From the NCBI GenBank assembly GCA_002897115.2, contig BCIH01000001.1, forward strand, positions 1,634,267 through 1,698,266: a DNA stretch of 64,000 nt, written 5' to 3'. The notes beneath the pieces were generated by a model, which saw only the letters and a program-made list of their open reading frames with translations, was not told the origin of the DNA and made no database searches. This document shows, piece after piece, positions 1 through 10,300 of the stretch (positions are counted from its first letter, which is position 1; the number at the start of each line of letters is the position of its first letter). Source of the stretch: Prototheca cutis. Its lineage: Eukaryota; Chlorophyta; Trebouxiophyceae; Chlorellales; Chlorellaceae. The position numbers and the translations under genes are program-made.

Positions 1-585
1 TCCACACTGCTGGCCACGAATGAGATGAGTTCCTGCAGGCTCATCGAGGCCTAGACTGGGCACTGTGTTTTGATCGTGAGAACCAGGCGACGCAGGGCTT
101 TGCTGTCCTCGAGTACCGCCGCCGAGCATGGTCCATCGTGTCCTCAAACCCTCCCTTCCGGGTATTCTGGGGGAGGGGCAGAGTGGTAGACTCTCCTTCC
201 CACCTCCCAAATAAAATGACATCATGGCACTGGCCATGATGATTGATTGCACCTCAGGATCTTAGGCGTTGCACGCTTGAGAATTGGGGGGGTGCCGTGT
301 CCGGGAGCAGAACACCTCCCTGTTGCCCTCCCCCGAGAATGGTTTTCCTCCCGGTTGTGATGGCGCAGCCAAATTTTTGACCATCGATCATGCAGGGCGA
401 ACACAACACAACATGCAGGCAATAAACACAACATTGACGGCGCCATCGGGCAACCCGTCCCAGCAACGAACGTGCGTGCAGGTGGGGGTTATTGATGCCT
501 GTTCAAGCATCAAGGGAGGAAGCGAAAGCTTCCTTTATAACCAGCAGAAATAAGTAGCTGGACAAGTTGAATATTCAGGCTGAAC
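1..585. other. No gene recognised at left edge
   Basis: I find no convincing coding exon here on either strand. The short open frames lack family similarity and consistent splice signals. The stretch could hold the 3' end of a gene lying outside the window or the flank of the transposon remnant that follows. Confidence 0.4.
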
Positions 586-1092
586 TCAGGCACGGGCCAG
601 GGGCGGAAGCTGCTTGTGAAAAGGCTCCGGCCGGGCGCCGTTGAAGATCAGACCCAGCGCCACATAGCACATGTTTCGCGCCGCGTTCTTGTCGCGGTTG
701 TGCACGACGCCGCAGCCCTCGTTCTGACACTGCCGGACAAGGTGTTTGTTCTTGGAGGTGGGGCAGTCGCCCAGGCGCAAGGGCTTCCTGCACGCCGAGC
801 AAACCTGCGGTGTGGCGCACTTGACGTAGGCGTGACCCACAGCCCGTGGAAACCGTCCGTGCATGGCAATGCGCATACGTGTGCGGCCGTGCACTCGCCC
901 CGCACCCACACAAGCGCCACCATCACATAAGGGAGGCGGCGCAGCAGCGACTGCGACGTCAGGTGGGGCCACCGGCCGCCGGTGCTTTCCTCGTCGTCCT
1001 GCACACATGCATGCCACGGCCATCTGGCTAACAGCGTCCATTGCCCATGGCTTGGCCTGGACCCACGCAGGGGGCCTGTCATACCGTGGCAA
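586..1092 (-). pseudogene. Fanzor (eukaryotic TnpB-like) C-terminal zinc-ribbon fragment
   Basis: The last 60 or so residues of this minus-strand frame carry the signature of the OrfB/TnpB/Fanzor C-terminus. There is a four-cysteine zinc ribbon (CSAC, then CQNEGC about 24 residues on), directly followed by HNRDKNAARNM, the motif that holds the third RuvC acidic residue, and a closing RPEPF, also typical of Fanzor ends. Fanzors are eukaryotic RNA-guided nucleases carried by transposons. The frame upstream of roughly position 850 shows no Fanzor similarity, and I see no first or second RuvC motif nearby, so this is a 3' fragment or the last exon of a decayed copy. Its tail sequence differs from that of the copy near 10 kb, suggesting a different Fanzor family. 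The Fanzor/TnpB-type end is fairly sure; whether it belongs to a working gene is unlikely. Confidence 0.6.
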
Positions 1093-2061
1093 GCATGCAT
1101 GCAGTTCTGCCGGCTTTCATGGCAATGGCATCTGAACTCTAACCCATAGTCTGCTCTGCGTTGGTGGCTCGCCAGAAGCGATAGTGCCGCTATTTCCGGC
1201 GATCCCACAGCAATATCAGCACCAGGTCGTCGANGATGCACTANCCTTGNCTGGATNTCAANCCCAAGAAGAGTGCAACAATCCGGGCAAAATCTCNNGG
1301 GTGCCGCTTACTCTCTCCACGCTCCTGGCAGCGCAAGTTCACGGACAGGCTGAACTGTCTACAACTCCCTGACCAAATGTGTTCTGCTTTGGATTGTCAA
1401 TACACCAATGTAATAATAACGCGGAGGGAAGACCACGAGGAATATCCCAGATGGTCGGGGTTGTACAGAAGGCTCCAAACAAGACAGAGCCCGGCTCCTA
1501 CAAGTCACCTTTCAACAGTCATGCTCAAGGGTATGTAANGGGTGNTCNTGAAACCACTTCAGTCGCNAATACCAGNTGCTCTNTCCNATTCCTGATCTCC
1601 TAAATGTTTCTAATATACATANTTNTGAAAGGAANGGNCGTTGCAAAGGCCTATCCGCGCTGTTCAAAGNGCCCGATCNNNGGNACGGCGCTCCGGGGTG
1701 CTTCGGAAGGGGACTGCGTGCAGGCACGCCCACCTCCTTCCCAGAGGTGCCCGCAGACTGCGTCAGTAATTTGGGATAAAATTGTCGTGCAGCGGGCGAG
1801 GTTGGTGGGCGTAGGAGGGCCCTGAAGACAATTTGTCGAGAATGTGCCAGCCCCGGTTGGGTTGTGATCCCACCAGGCTTCTAGCCGATCAGAAATCTCT
1901 CAGATTCCCAATTGCACGCCCTGCCTCGATGCGCACTCTGGCCATAATCGATTGAAATCTCCTGCTGCAAAAGGCACTCCATCAAAGGGACAGCACAAGC
2001 GCTACACGGACGACAGCAGTGTCTCGATCGAGGATTGGCAGGTCTCCCCCCGGGCCCGGCC
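1093..2061. other. Intergenic, rich in ambiguous bases
   Basis: No gene recognised. Positions 1234-1683 hold a cluster of scattered single n calls, unusual for this window and similar to the cluster inside the Fanzor copy at 9.7-9.9 kb. Such clusters suggest collapsed repeat copies or allelic differences. The last 200 bases are the 5' flank of DAD1. Confidence 0.4.
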
Positions 2062-2791
2062 ATGGCCACGCTCAATGCCGCCAAGCAGGTCATAGTCGCG
2101 TTTGAAAAGGAGTATGCAAAGACCCCTGCAAAACTCAAGGTGAGAAAGCTTACGATCTGCCGTGGAAGGCGGTGATCAGGGAAGCTGCTGATCAGACGGT
2201 CAGGGGAACCGGGCAGTCGTCCGTCCAGCTGGTGACTGGTTCTCCCCGCTCCAACCGTGCAGGTGCTCGACACCTTTTCCGCGCTAGCACTTGCCGCAGC
2301 AGCTCTCCAGGTACGAAAGGAGAACATGGTGCACTCATGCCCGTGCCACAGACAGCTCCCCCAAATGGGCAGAACCTGAGGCCGTCCCCATCCCCCCGGT
2401 GCAGTTTGTTTATGCCTTTCTTGTGGGAAGCTTTCCCTTTAACGCGTTCTTGGCTGGCTTCTTCTGCTGCATTGGAGCCTTCGTGTTGACAGGCAAGCGT
2501 GCACGGTGTCTTGGGGGATGGCGGACCAATGATCTCACCTTTGGAGTATGGTTCAAGGCGAGATGGCCCCAGCTCAGCACTGACCTGTGCAACATTGCAT
2601 CCCAGGACTGACCTGTGCACATTGCATGGGTGCGCACATTGAACACGTGTGCCCTCCCAAATCGTATTGCAGTGTGCCTACGGATCAGCGTGGATGTCAC
2701 CGCAACGGACGGGTCAACCGAGAAGGCATTCACCGACTATGCCATTGTCATGTGCATACTGTTCCTCGCAGCCCTAAATTATGCCGGCTGA
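2062..2791 (+). CDS. DAD1: DAD1, oligosaccharyltransferase subunit
   Basis: DAD1/Ost2 is a small membrane subunit of the ER oligosaccharyltransferase that transfers the glycan to asparagine in nascent proteins. Four exons join in frame: 2062-2139, 2263-2310, 2405-2492 and 2673-2791, giving about 110 residues, the normal DAD1 length. The start MATLNAAKQV is followed by a hydrophobic segment, then the family hallmarks VGSFPFNAFL, VCLRISV, an acidic loop, EKAFTDYAIV and the short C-terminal NYAG (family NF-G). The third intron starts with GC rather than GT (ACAG|GCAAG): only that donor restores the conserved VCLR junction. A TGTAA element lies about 50 bases after the stop. Identity is secure. 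Confidence 0.93.
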
Positions 2792-2895
2792 TATGCCGGC
2801 GCTGTCACAACAGACTGCATGTTCATGGCAGCAGTTGCTTGTAACACACGCAAGACCCAAGAAAGAACGCCAAGCAGCAAGGAAGGGAGTTTTTA

Positions 2896-3248
2896 TCAGA
2901 GTTGCATGGCCAACATTTCGGAGAGCATCTTTAGCCGTGTCCTTCCGTCGCTGAGCCTGTACTTGCGCGCGTAGAGGTCTTTCTCCTCCACAGGTTGCCG
3001 GAATTCATGCCGCACCTGCTCCATCAGCTGATCTACAGGCAGGATGGGGGCCAGGGGGANTGGGATTGCGGCCTCCAGACACGGTGGGGCCGCCGCCAAT
3101 GCAGCAACTGAACACTCTCCACAATCCCCTGGTGCCACGCATTCTTCAAACCTCTTGATGATGGGGCCTTTCTGCATAGCCGGACGAACTCTCTGTAGAG
3201 CTTCCTTGCCTCTGCCTTCAGGATAAAGGACTGCAGCTCCCCTTTCAT
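2896..3248 (-). CDS. LYR-motif protein, LYRM2-like
   Basis: Small mitochondrial-type LYR (complex1_LYR) protein; such proteins act as adaptors for Fe-S cluster delivery or respiratory-complex assembly, bound to acyl carrier protein. Two exons, 3152-3248 and 2896-3032, join in frame to 77 residues. The first exon carries the LYR helix (RKLYREFVRLCRKAP), the second the conserved HEFR and a basic helix ending at MLAMQL. The order LYR, then a P, then EFR resembles LYRM2 most. The intron donor is GTTTGA and the acceptor CTGTAG. The next gene upstream on the same strand is the mitochondrial-type HslV, but about 310 bases separate them and nothing suggests co-transcription. Exact paralogue assignment is inference. 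Confidence 0.78.
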
Positions 3249-3560
3249 TGCACCATGCAGACGAGGCTTCTTTCGGCAGTCGTGCTCGCTCGATAGTCAA
3301 TGCAACTGACTACACGGTAAATGATGATCGATCGATGAATATATGCCAATATTTATGCCGCATTCGTGGCGTGAGAATACGGGCTGATTCGCTCTTTGCG
3401 TCCAGGTTTCTTGGCTTCCGTCACCGAATGAACTTCCGGGCATGCTGCCAACCAATGCACACTGTTCCGGACAACTGTGGTTTGGCTCGAGGGGCTGACA
3501 GCCTCTTGGGAGAAGGCCCATATCATGCCATTCCACTCGATCTTATCAGGGCTGTTACAA
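3249..3560. other. Intergenic between LYRM2-like gene and HslV
   Basis: About 310 bases containing the promoter side of the LYR-motif gene and the 3' flank of HslV. I see no coding exon or RNA gene here. Confidence 0.4.
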
Positions 3561-5051
3561 TCATTCCTGCTTGATTTCTCCCAGATGCAGCGGGTTTGTC
3601 AGCTCGGTGACTTTGCCCTCGGAAGTTATATGCAGCGCGGTGGTGTTGTGGTTGGTGTAGACGCAGGCATCGCCAGCGATCTGCATGGCCTTGTGCGCAA
3701 TGGCCAGCGCGTCCATGCCGGGGATGTCTATTAGTGCCCTGGCCGCTGCCAGCGCATAGGGACTCCCGCTCCCAATGGCTGCACGCGGCGGGGCAAGGGC
3801 AGCGTATTGCCGGCGGTTGAATGCATGCAAGCCAGGGCAGCAGTCCACCATGCTGCGGGACGGGTGCATGGAGCGCAGCGGATCGGGCCCATGGCCCAAA
3901 ACCAACTATCCCCCGCCCCTGTAGAATGCCCAGCCACTCACAGATAACCCCATCATGTGGCTCTAAAACGTCCCCGTTTCCAGAAATCTGTAGCAACTGA
4001 TCCTTGTCTGCAACGATGAGTGCTGCCTGCAGGAGAGGGAGTACTTGCATGTTCCTGCTGATGAACAGCCTCGTTCTGCCTGCACATGCACTGTGAAAGT
4101 CTGCGAGAGCACGGTGAACGCATCTGTGGGGCTCGGCAGTCATCGGTGTTTCTAGAACACAGGCCCCAACACAAAGGCCAACCAACGACCCTACATCTAA
4201 TCGCCGAAGGTACTTGTCCATCCGCCACATCTTGGCCAGCTCCACTGCAGCCCTCGTCAACTGACCTGTTCAGGGAATTTGGAAAGTGTTCTTTCTGTCT
4301 GGGGGCACCAGCAGCCCCCAATGCCATCAGTCACGCGCATGCCCCCCATGTTCGATCCCTCACAGACCTGTATGCTCCTCGATCTTGCCTTCNAGTCTCT
4401 CAAAGAGTGTGAAAGCATCGGCCGTGGCTCCTGAGAAATGGGGTGGCAGTGCAGATTATGCGGAGATCGTCCCCCGGTCTCTTGCAATGATTGCTGCCAT
4501 TTCCGGATGGCGCCAGCTCTGCATATCATCCGACTGCCCCACCCCATCGACGCCCCATTCTGCCTGCCGCACCCGCAAAGCCGCCGATGACGTGGTCTCC
4601 AATACGCCTTGTCTTGCGCACATTGGGCTTCACAACCGTGCTGCCTTGTGTGACTTGACCATCGGCTATGAGGACGACCTGGGTTGGCAAAAGGAAGCAT
4701 GTGCCCNGATGTGCTACGTTCTGTTATGGAACCCAAGCAACACACAGATAGACATTAATGGGCACAATATACCGAATCAAGAGTCGTTTCGGNGGTACCC
4801 AGCTCGAATAACCTCGCCAAATAGCGTGTCCGCNCAGGTAGCCCTCCCTCGTCACTGCAGAACCCATTGTCACGTCCCGCGAGCGACCACATCAGCCCAC
4901 AGACCTCTCCGTCCTTGCGAACGCACAGCACTGTTGTGCTGCGTGCCTGGGGATCTCCCGAAATCAGGCGGCTGGCGATGGACAGCTCAGCAGGCAGCGC
5001 TGGAGACTGCAGGCGCGACCCACATCGGAGCGCACCCCGAAGCGCCAGCAT
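3561..5051 (-). CDS. HslV: HslV (ClpQ) peptidase, probably mitochondrial
   Basis: HslV is the bacterial-type threonine peptidase that forms a double ring and degrades proteins unfolded by the ATPase HslU. Six exons (4905-5051, 4573-4678, 4368-4430, 4195-4265, 3942-4026, 3561-3778) sum to 229 residues. The first about 40 residues are rich in Arg, Ala and Leu with no acidic start ([16 protein letters not shown]), as in a mitochondrial presequence. The mature part opens with the catalytic [11 protein letters not shown] and continues with [63 protein letters not shown] and IYTNH-like VYTNHN. One ambiguous base falls in exon 3. HslU is not in the window. A bacterial contaminant is ruled out by the five introns. 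HslVU genes are known from scattered protists and algae, so the finding is unusual rather than new. Confidence 0.92.
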
Positions 5052-5604
5052 GACGAGCCCTCTCGCTAATGACTCTCCTTCCAATGATTGTATGTCGGTT
5101 GGAACAATGTCCTGAAAATGCACACCTGCCCAAATCCCCTGTCGAATGTCTTCTTTGATTGGCAACGCTGTTGAGATGCGAGGTGGTCGCGATCGTCATT
5201 TCACCTATGGGGCGAGATGGGGACACCCGTGATGGATTTTGCCGAGCCTCGATTACTTTTTCAAAAATGCCGGGCAGTGGCCCTGCCAGCGTGTGATCAC
5301 AAGCTGATCGCCCATGAAGCATGCTTCACGCACGCATTGGGAAGCAGTTCGGTTCAAGCATATAGGTTGTATATCCCTGGCCTAAGGCTGCGACTTGGCA
5401 GCGACGTTATGAGCGGGGACGTGGACATGGCCGAAGGCAAGGCCCCTGCGCCGCGGCTTCCCCTCCTTCTTTCCATGCCTTGCTTGCCTATGGACTGCCT
5501 AGGATATATTGTAGATGCTTTGCGTGTTCATTGGCAGACCATCATGCCCTCGCCTTGCTGCAGGGCCCTCGGGGCGGAACCAGGCTGTCAGCGGCTTTTC
5601 GAGC
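5052..5604. promoter_or_regulatory. Divergent intergenic region HslV / PRIM1
   Basis: About 550 bases between two divergently transcribed genes, so it must hold both promoters. There is an open stretch around 5409-5480 that could be an extra 5' exon of the primase gene, but the 5605 start already gives a full-length protein. No clear TATA box stands out. Confidence 0.4.
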
Positions 5605-8012
5605 ATGGGGACACAGGAGAGGATGAAACTCTACTACGGTGAGAACTTCATTAACCGGGGGGCGTGCTCGCCAAGGCACCGAAAGAAAATCTTAATGCCC
5701 ACAACAGAGTTGTACAACCGATCGCTTGCCCTCGTTCGCAGCCTGGCTGTTTCCCTACACGGACTTTTACAAGTGGCTGAGCTATGGAAACGGTGGGTGG
5801 GTGGCTCACGGGTGGGATGGGCGGCTGCTCAGCACCGAGTCAATGGGGGTACAAGGACCAGTGGGTTCGTCAATGTCAAGGAAACGCCATGGAACGCCCC
5901 AACTACCAACACCATGCAGATGGCAAGCACCCGCAGAGCGACGCCAACTTCCTGCAGCGCCGGGAGTTTTGCTTCACTCTTGACGGTGACATCTTTGNCC
6001 GATATCAAAGTTTCAAGGTCCGAGGGGGTGTCGAGAGAGAGAGGCTTGTTGCAGTATAATTGGTTTGCAAATATCTCGTGCCATATCTTCTGATAAAGGG
6101 CAGTTCTCACATGGATCCTGCAGGACCTGGCCACACTGCGAGCCGCCATCAAGGATCGCTGCCCCTCCAAGCTGGACATCGGTCCCGTCTACAACATGAA
6201 CCCCGCACGCCGCGCGGCGTATGCAGGTGTGTGTGCACTTGGGTATGGGCAGTTGAAGCGTGGGCAGTGAGGTGCCATGCACTTGCGGGCCATGCAGCGG
6301 CTCGTCGTATCGTGTCTGTGAGGCATGGGGGCCCGTATTGCCCAGCGACTCGCTCGTGAGCAGTACATGCGTTGCACCTGCGGGCAAAGAAGTGATCGAC
6401 ATCTCCACAAACTGAATCGTGCAGGGTCGGGCCAGGCATTCCACCCCGTGGAACGTGAGCTTGTGTTTGATATCGATCTGACTGACTACGACGACGTCAG
6501 GACCTGCGGCCAGGGCGGCCACATCTGCGCCAAGTGCTGGCCTCTCATGTCTGTCGCCATCCAGGCAAGCATGGAGCCACTCGGGGGGGGGGGGGGCTTG
6601 AAGGTTGTTCTATCTCTGGCTCCACCGACATCATGCCAGGCAGTCGGGCAGGCCCAGGGGCTGGGTGGGAAGTTGAGCGGGACGACCTTGGCCTGCCAGG
6701 CTGCACATGCACCCCACCAACATGTTTTCCCTCCTGCAGATTCTGGATGCCGGGCTGCGCCAAGACTTTGGTTTCGAGCACATCCTGTACGTCTACTCGG
6801 GCCGCCGTGGTGTGCACGCCTGGGTCTGCGACGAGAGGTGAGGGAACTGCTGTGTGGGGACTGGTGGCTGTGAGGATACGGTTTTAGTGATGAGGGGAAC
6901 CCGGGAGATGTCCCTTGTTTTATGGACTTGCCAAGTCGTCACGATAACGACCACAACACTATCAGGGCCCGGAAGCTGTCGGATGAGCAGCGTGCGGCGG
7001 TTGCGAATTATTTTGCGGTGTACAAGGGCCAGGAGAAGGGTCTGGCGCGGCTGGCTCTGGGCACGGAGGAGCACCCCTCGGTGGCTCGAGCCGCGGAGCT
7101 GTTGGAGCCCGTGTTTGTGGACCGGCTGCTGCGCGAACAGGGCCTGCTGTCCACGCCAGAACGCCAGGAGGCCGTGCTGGCCTACGTCCCGAATGACCGC
7201 GTCCACGAGCGCGTGCGGTCCCGCTGGGCCGGGGTCAAACTGGCGGGGCCCGACAAGGACGTCGAGCGCTGGCACGTTCTCCAGGAGGAAGTGGGCGTCG
7301 AGCAAGCGGTACGGGATTGCTTGCTTGCTTGATGAGCGGTTGTTTATTTGCACACCAGCCAGGCAACACTTTCCCCACGCGAATGAACACTATTCCCCGT
7401 ACTACTACGCACTGCTCCAGGCGCTGACCAAGGCACGGGACTTGCGGGGGGCACGTGCACTGGAGCGGGGACTCAAGGAGGTTGTGTTTGCGCATGCGTA
7501 CCCGCGGCTGGATCTCGAGGTGTCAAAGAAGATGAACCATCTGCTCAAGGCGCCATTCTGCGTACACCCCAAGACAGGGCGTGTGTGCCTGCCCATTGAC
7601 CCCGCTCGGGCCCACGAGTTTGACCCCGAGGCCGTAGTCACAGTGGCCGAGCTGCTCCAGCAGCTCAATGCCGCCGGAAGGGATGAGGCCGCAACGGTGG
7701 GGGCCTGTGTGTGGGGGCGTGGGTGGGCGGTGGGGAGTTTGGGTTTTAGGAGGGGTTATTTTTCCACGTTTGATTGACCCAGGTAAGCGGGTGGCGCTGG
7801 TCTCCAGAGAGGTGACCAAGTCGTCGGCCCCCTACCCAACCGACCACACGCACACAAAAATACCGCAGGATGAGGAGTGGAGGGCCACGGACCTTGCGCC
7901 CGCCATGCACACTTTCCGGACGTGCTTCCTGGACGGGCTCCAGTCAGCTTCGCGGGAGGCGATGGCGGCGCGTGCGCGCGATGGCGTTGCCGCCCCCACG
8001 CTGGCGTGGTGA
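5605..8012 (+). CDS. PRIM1: DNA primase small (catalytic) subunit
   Basis: PriS makes the RNA primers for DNA polymerase alpha. Nine exons join in frame (5605-5638, 5742-5792, 5920-6017, 6124-6226, 6425-6564, 6740-6837, 6966-7308, 7421-7696, 7869-8012) to 428 residues, close to human PRIM1 at 420. Landmarks in order: MKLYY and [11 protein letters not shown] at the N-terminus, [14 protein letters not shown], the metal-binding acidic motif in [15 protein letters not shown], the zinc-binding [45 protein letters not shown] and [13 protein letters not shown]. The fifth intron uses a GC donor (CCAG|GCAAGC) and carries a 14-base G run. The small-subunit identity is secure; the exact first codon is less so because an upstream exon near 5.4 kb cannot be excluded. 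Confidence 0.93.
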
Positions 8013-8489
8013 TTCCGGGGATCCGTCTGTGCAGCCGGAGGCTGCTGGCTGGCTCTTGCTGCCCGGCTGGAAAGGCAGCCAACATTTAAAACCGTGGCCA
8101 CCCCGTACATGCTGCCCCACCTCCCTGCGCTGGTGCCACCACTGTCACCTTCAAACTCGCTATTGAGACAGAGGGACCTGCTTCTGTACCGTGCAGGGCA
8201 AAAATGATGAAACCTTCTCGAGATCCATCGACTCCCACCTGCGCAGCAAGGGCATGTCTCCCAAAATGTCTGTTTCACCACATTCCCTTGCCGTGTTGCC
8301 CAGAAAATGGGCTTAGTTCCTTCATGGGACAGGTCGTGCAAGGAAATTTTAGAAGGTCCTGGACATTGACCCAGGCCAAGGGCCCTGCGTCTCCCGAGGA
8401 GGGTCGGCCAGTGGGAACTCGGCACAACGTACGGGGATTCCCCGCGAACCTATTTATTTCATGCACCCATTACAATGACGGGTGCAAAG
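8013..8489. other. Intergenic after PRIM1
   Basis: No gene recognised. It is the 3' flank of the primase gene and left flank of the Fanzor debris. I did not find an obvious terminal inverted repeat. Confidence 0.35.
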
Positions 8490-8612
8490 CGAATGGCCCG
8501 CAACTTTTGGGGTAGCGAGCGGGAGACGCCCAGGGGCGCCATGACGACCGCCAAGGCGTCAGTGCGTGCGACCTGCCAGCGCAGGTTCCATGGTCTTCTG
8601 GACGAATAGGAG
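8490..8612 (+). mobile_element. Diverged duplicate of a Fanzor N-terminal segment
   Basis: About 120 bases here align base by base with 8781-8903 of the larger Fanzor copy downstream: both read roughly R(N/D)FWG..RE......AKASV.AT...RFH in the forward frame, with scattered substitutions throughout. The copy breaks off into a stop (GAATAG) soon after. This is a short direct duplication or the stump of a second tandem insertion, now decayed. It carries no function of its own. Confidence 0.6.
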
Positions 8613-8781
8613 AGCCAGGTCGACATCAGCTCGTGAGTTCCCGTTCTGGAAGGCGGCGCTGTCCCGTGCGCGCGTTGGCATTCTAACCGCCCCCCAACTG
8701 AAGGTGCCGAAGGTGGGAGACTTCACGCCGGCCTGCCCAATCCATCAACCCATTGTTACAGCAGGCAGGATTGCGAGGTCG

Positions 8782-10090
8782 ATGGACCGCGACTTTTGGG
8801 GCCGCGGGCGGGAGGCGCTCAAGGGCGTCTTTAGGGCCGCCAAGGCGTCGGTGCTGGCCACCTGGAAGCGCCCGTTCCATCGTCCTGTGGAGCAATATGC
8901 CCAAAAGATGCATCCCGTGAGGCAGCATGCCTCGCACTTTGCCGCACTCGTGTTGCTGGAGGAGGANGAGGCGGGCACTGCGGACTTTGCAACGCGGTTC
9001 ATCTGTCCCAGGTTCTTTTCCGAGGCCTTCCTTTACATGGTCAGCTACCATAGGTTGAAAACAAGGAACCCCGAAACGACGTACTTCCGTGCCCGATTCC
9101 AGAGGTCCTGGCCCATATTCCAGCAGGCGACTGCGTACGAGCGGCGGCAGTTCTACCACGCACCGAACCAGGTGACTGATTTGAGTTGTGGTTGCATGTG
9201 TTGCTTGCATCGCGGGCTGAGTGCAGGATTGTCTATAATGGATTGGCACGCAATGGCCCAGACCACGTGATAGACGAGCTGGGTGCTCCTTGACGTGCAG
9301 GATGCTGCGTACTGGGGAGAAGCNCAGTGCGCGGCGGTGGAGGCCAACGTCCGCAAACACTTTGGCGAGCACGTGCGGGGCACCATGAACCTGATCCTCA
9401 ACGTCAAGGACCGCCGGAAGGAGGTGGATGCGCGGGCGCGCAGGGAGGGCTGGGATCGCAAGAGGCGCAACGAGACGTGCGAGCGGGAGGTCAACGGGCC
9501 CGCGAGGCACATCAAGGAGGCGCTCGGGCGCCTGGAGGCGACCGTGGAGGGAATGGACGCCACACAGCAGGCAAAATACGACCGGCTGCTGCAGCTCTTG
9601 CGCAGCGCCTATCCCCCGGGGTACCAGTTCAAGAAAGGCACGCTCTACTACGACTCCAAGGTCAACCCGAGGGAGCACGTTCGCGCGATGATCGCGATGT
9701 CCCGCTTCCGCGTCGAGGAGGGAATGCGCACGTTCCGGGCGATCCCNATGCACANTTCGCATGTGCCTGGGGCGGTGCAGATGGACAACTNNATCGTTNC
9801 NAAGCAGTTCCTGAAGGACNNCAAGCTNGGCTCNTTCNCGGCCAACTTGGNGTTCATCTGGGGNACACTGCTGATGCCAGGTCGCCGCGAGATCAAGAGG
9901 GATCAGACTCTCACGGTGGTGTGCCATCAGCTGGTGCTGCACTGACAAAGACTACCACACCCCGAACGGCGAGCATCATCTCTGGAACAGAGACTTGATG
10001 GCATGTCTGAACATGAAGCACATCGTGCAGACTCTGCGGAAGACCGGCCAACGGCTGGAGCACTTCCAGCGCCCAAGGGCGCAGTGCTGA
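8782..10090 (+). pseudogene. Fanzor with internal deletion of the RuvC core
   Basis: N-terminal half of a Fanzor-type protein (eukaryotic TnpB homologue). Two exons, about 8782-9171 and 9301-9900, are separated by a GT-AG intron. They hold the helical N-terminal region (FATRFICPRFFSEAF, YERRQFYH, MNLILNVKDRRKEVDARAR) and the conserved segment YYDSKVNPREHVRAMIAMSRF followed by FRAIPMH.S.VPGAVQMD, which in this family precedes the RuvC domain. The frame then fails near 9945. Within 20 bases another frame (9944-10090) gives the family's extreme C-terminus: GEHHLWNRDLMACLNM, then LEHFQR and a stop. The whole RuvC-I, RuvC-II and zinc-ribbon region of several hundred residues is missing, so nuclease activity is impossible. 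Positions 9747-9864 are littered with n calls, as expected if related copies collapsed in assembly. An upstream coding extension back to about 8640 is possible. Family call is by recognised motif pattern, not by a search. Confidence 0.62.
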
Positions 10091-10124
10091 TGGACATCCA
10101 TCCATCCATCATGGGGGGTTACAG

Positions 10125-10300
10125 CCTTCCCAACTGAGGGGTGGGAACCCCCAGGGCTCCTTCCCTCCCCCGGCAAGGGAGAGCAGCCCCGGGGGTCGAA
10201 ACCCTGGGGGCTCCCTTCCCGGGGCAACGAGCTCTGGGCTCCTTGCCCCAGGAAGGGAAAACAGTCCCGGAGGTGGTCCATCCTTGAGGTGGTCCACCTT
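10125..10300. repeat. GC-rich imperfect tandem repeat
   Basis: A GC-rich block with a unit of roughly 70 bases. GGGCTCCTTCCC at about 10158 recurs as GGGCTCCTTGCCC at about 10236, each followed by a GGGA-rich arm and a CCCGG-G-GGT tail. A third partial unit lies between them. GAGGTGGTCCA is also repeated twice near 10270-10296. The block starts just after the Fanzor C-terminus and may be part of that element's 3' end. Confidence 0.45.

Noticed and set aside
3561..5051. Bacterial contamination as the source of HslV (and TypA)
   Set aside because: Both genes are broken by spliceosomal introns, carry N-terminal extensions and sit between clear nuclear genes.
8013..10300. Terminal inverted repeats around the Fanzor debris
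   Set aside because: No convincing inverted pair could be seen by eye; the only ordered repeat is the GC-rich tandem block at 10.1-10.3 kb.
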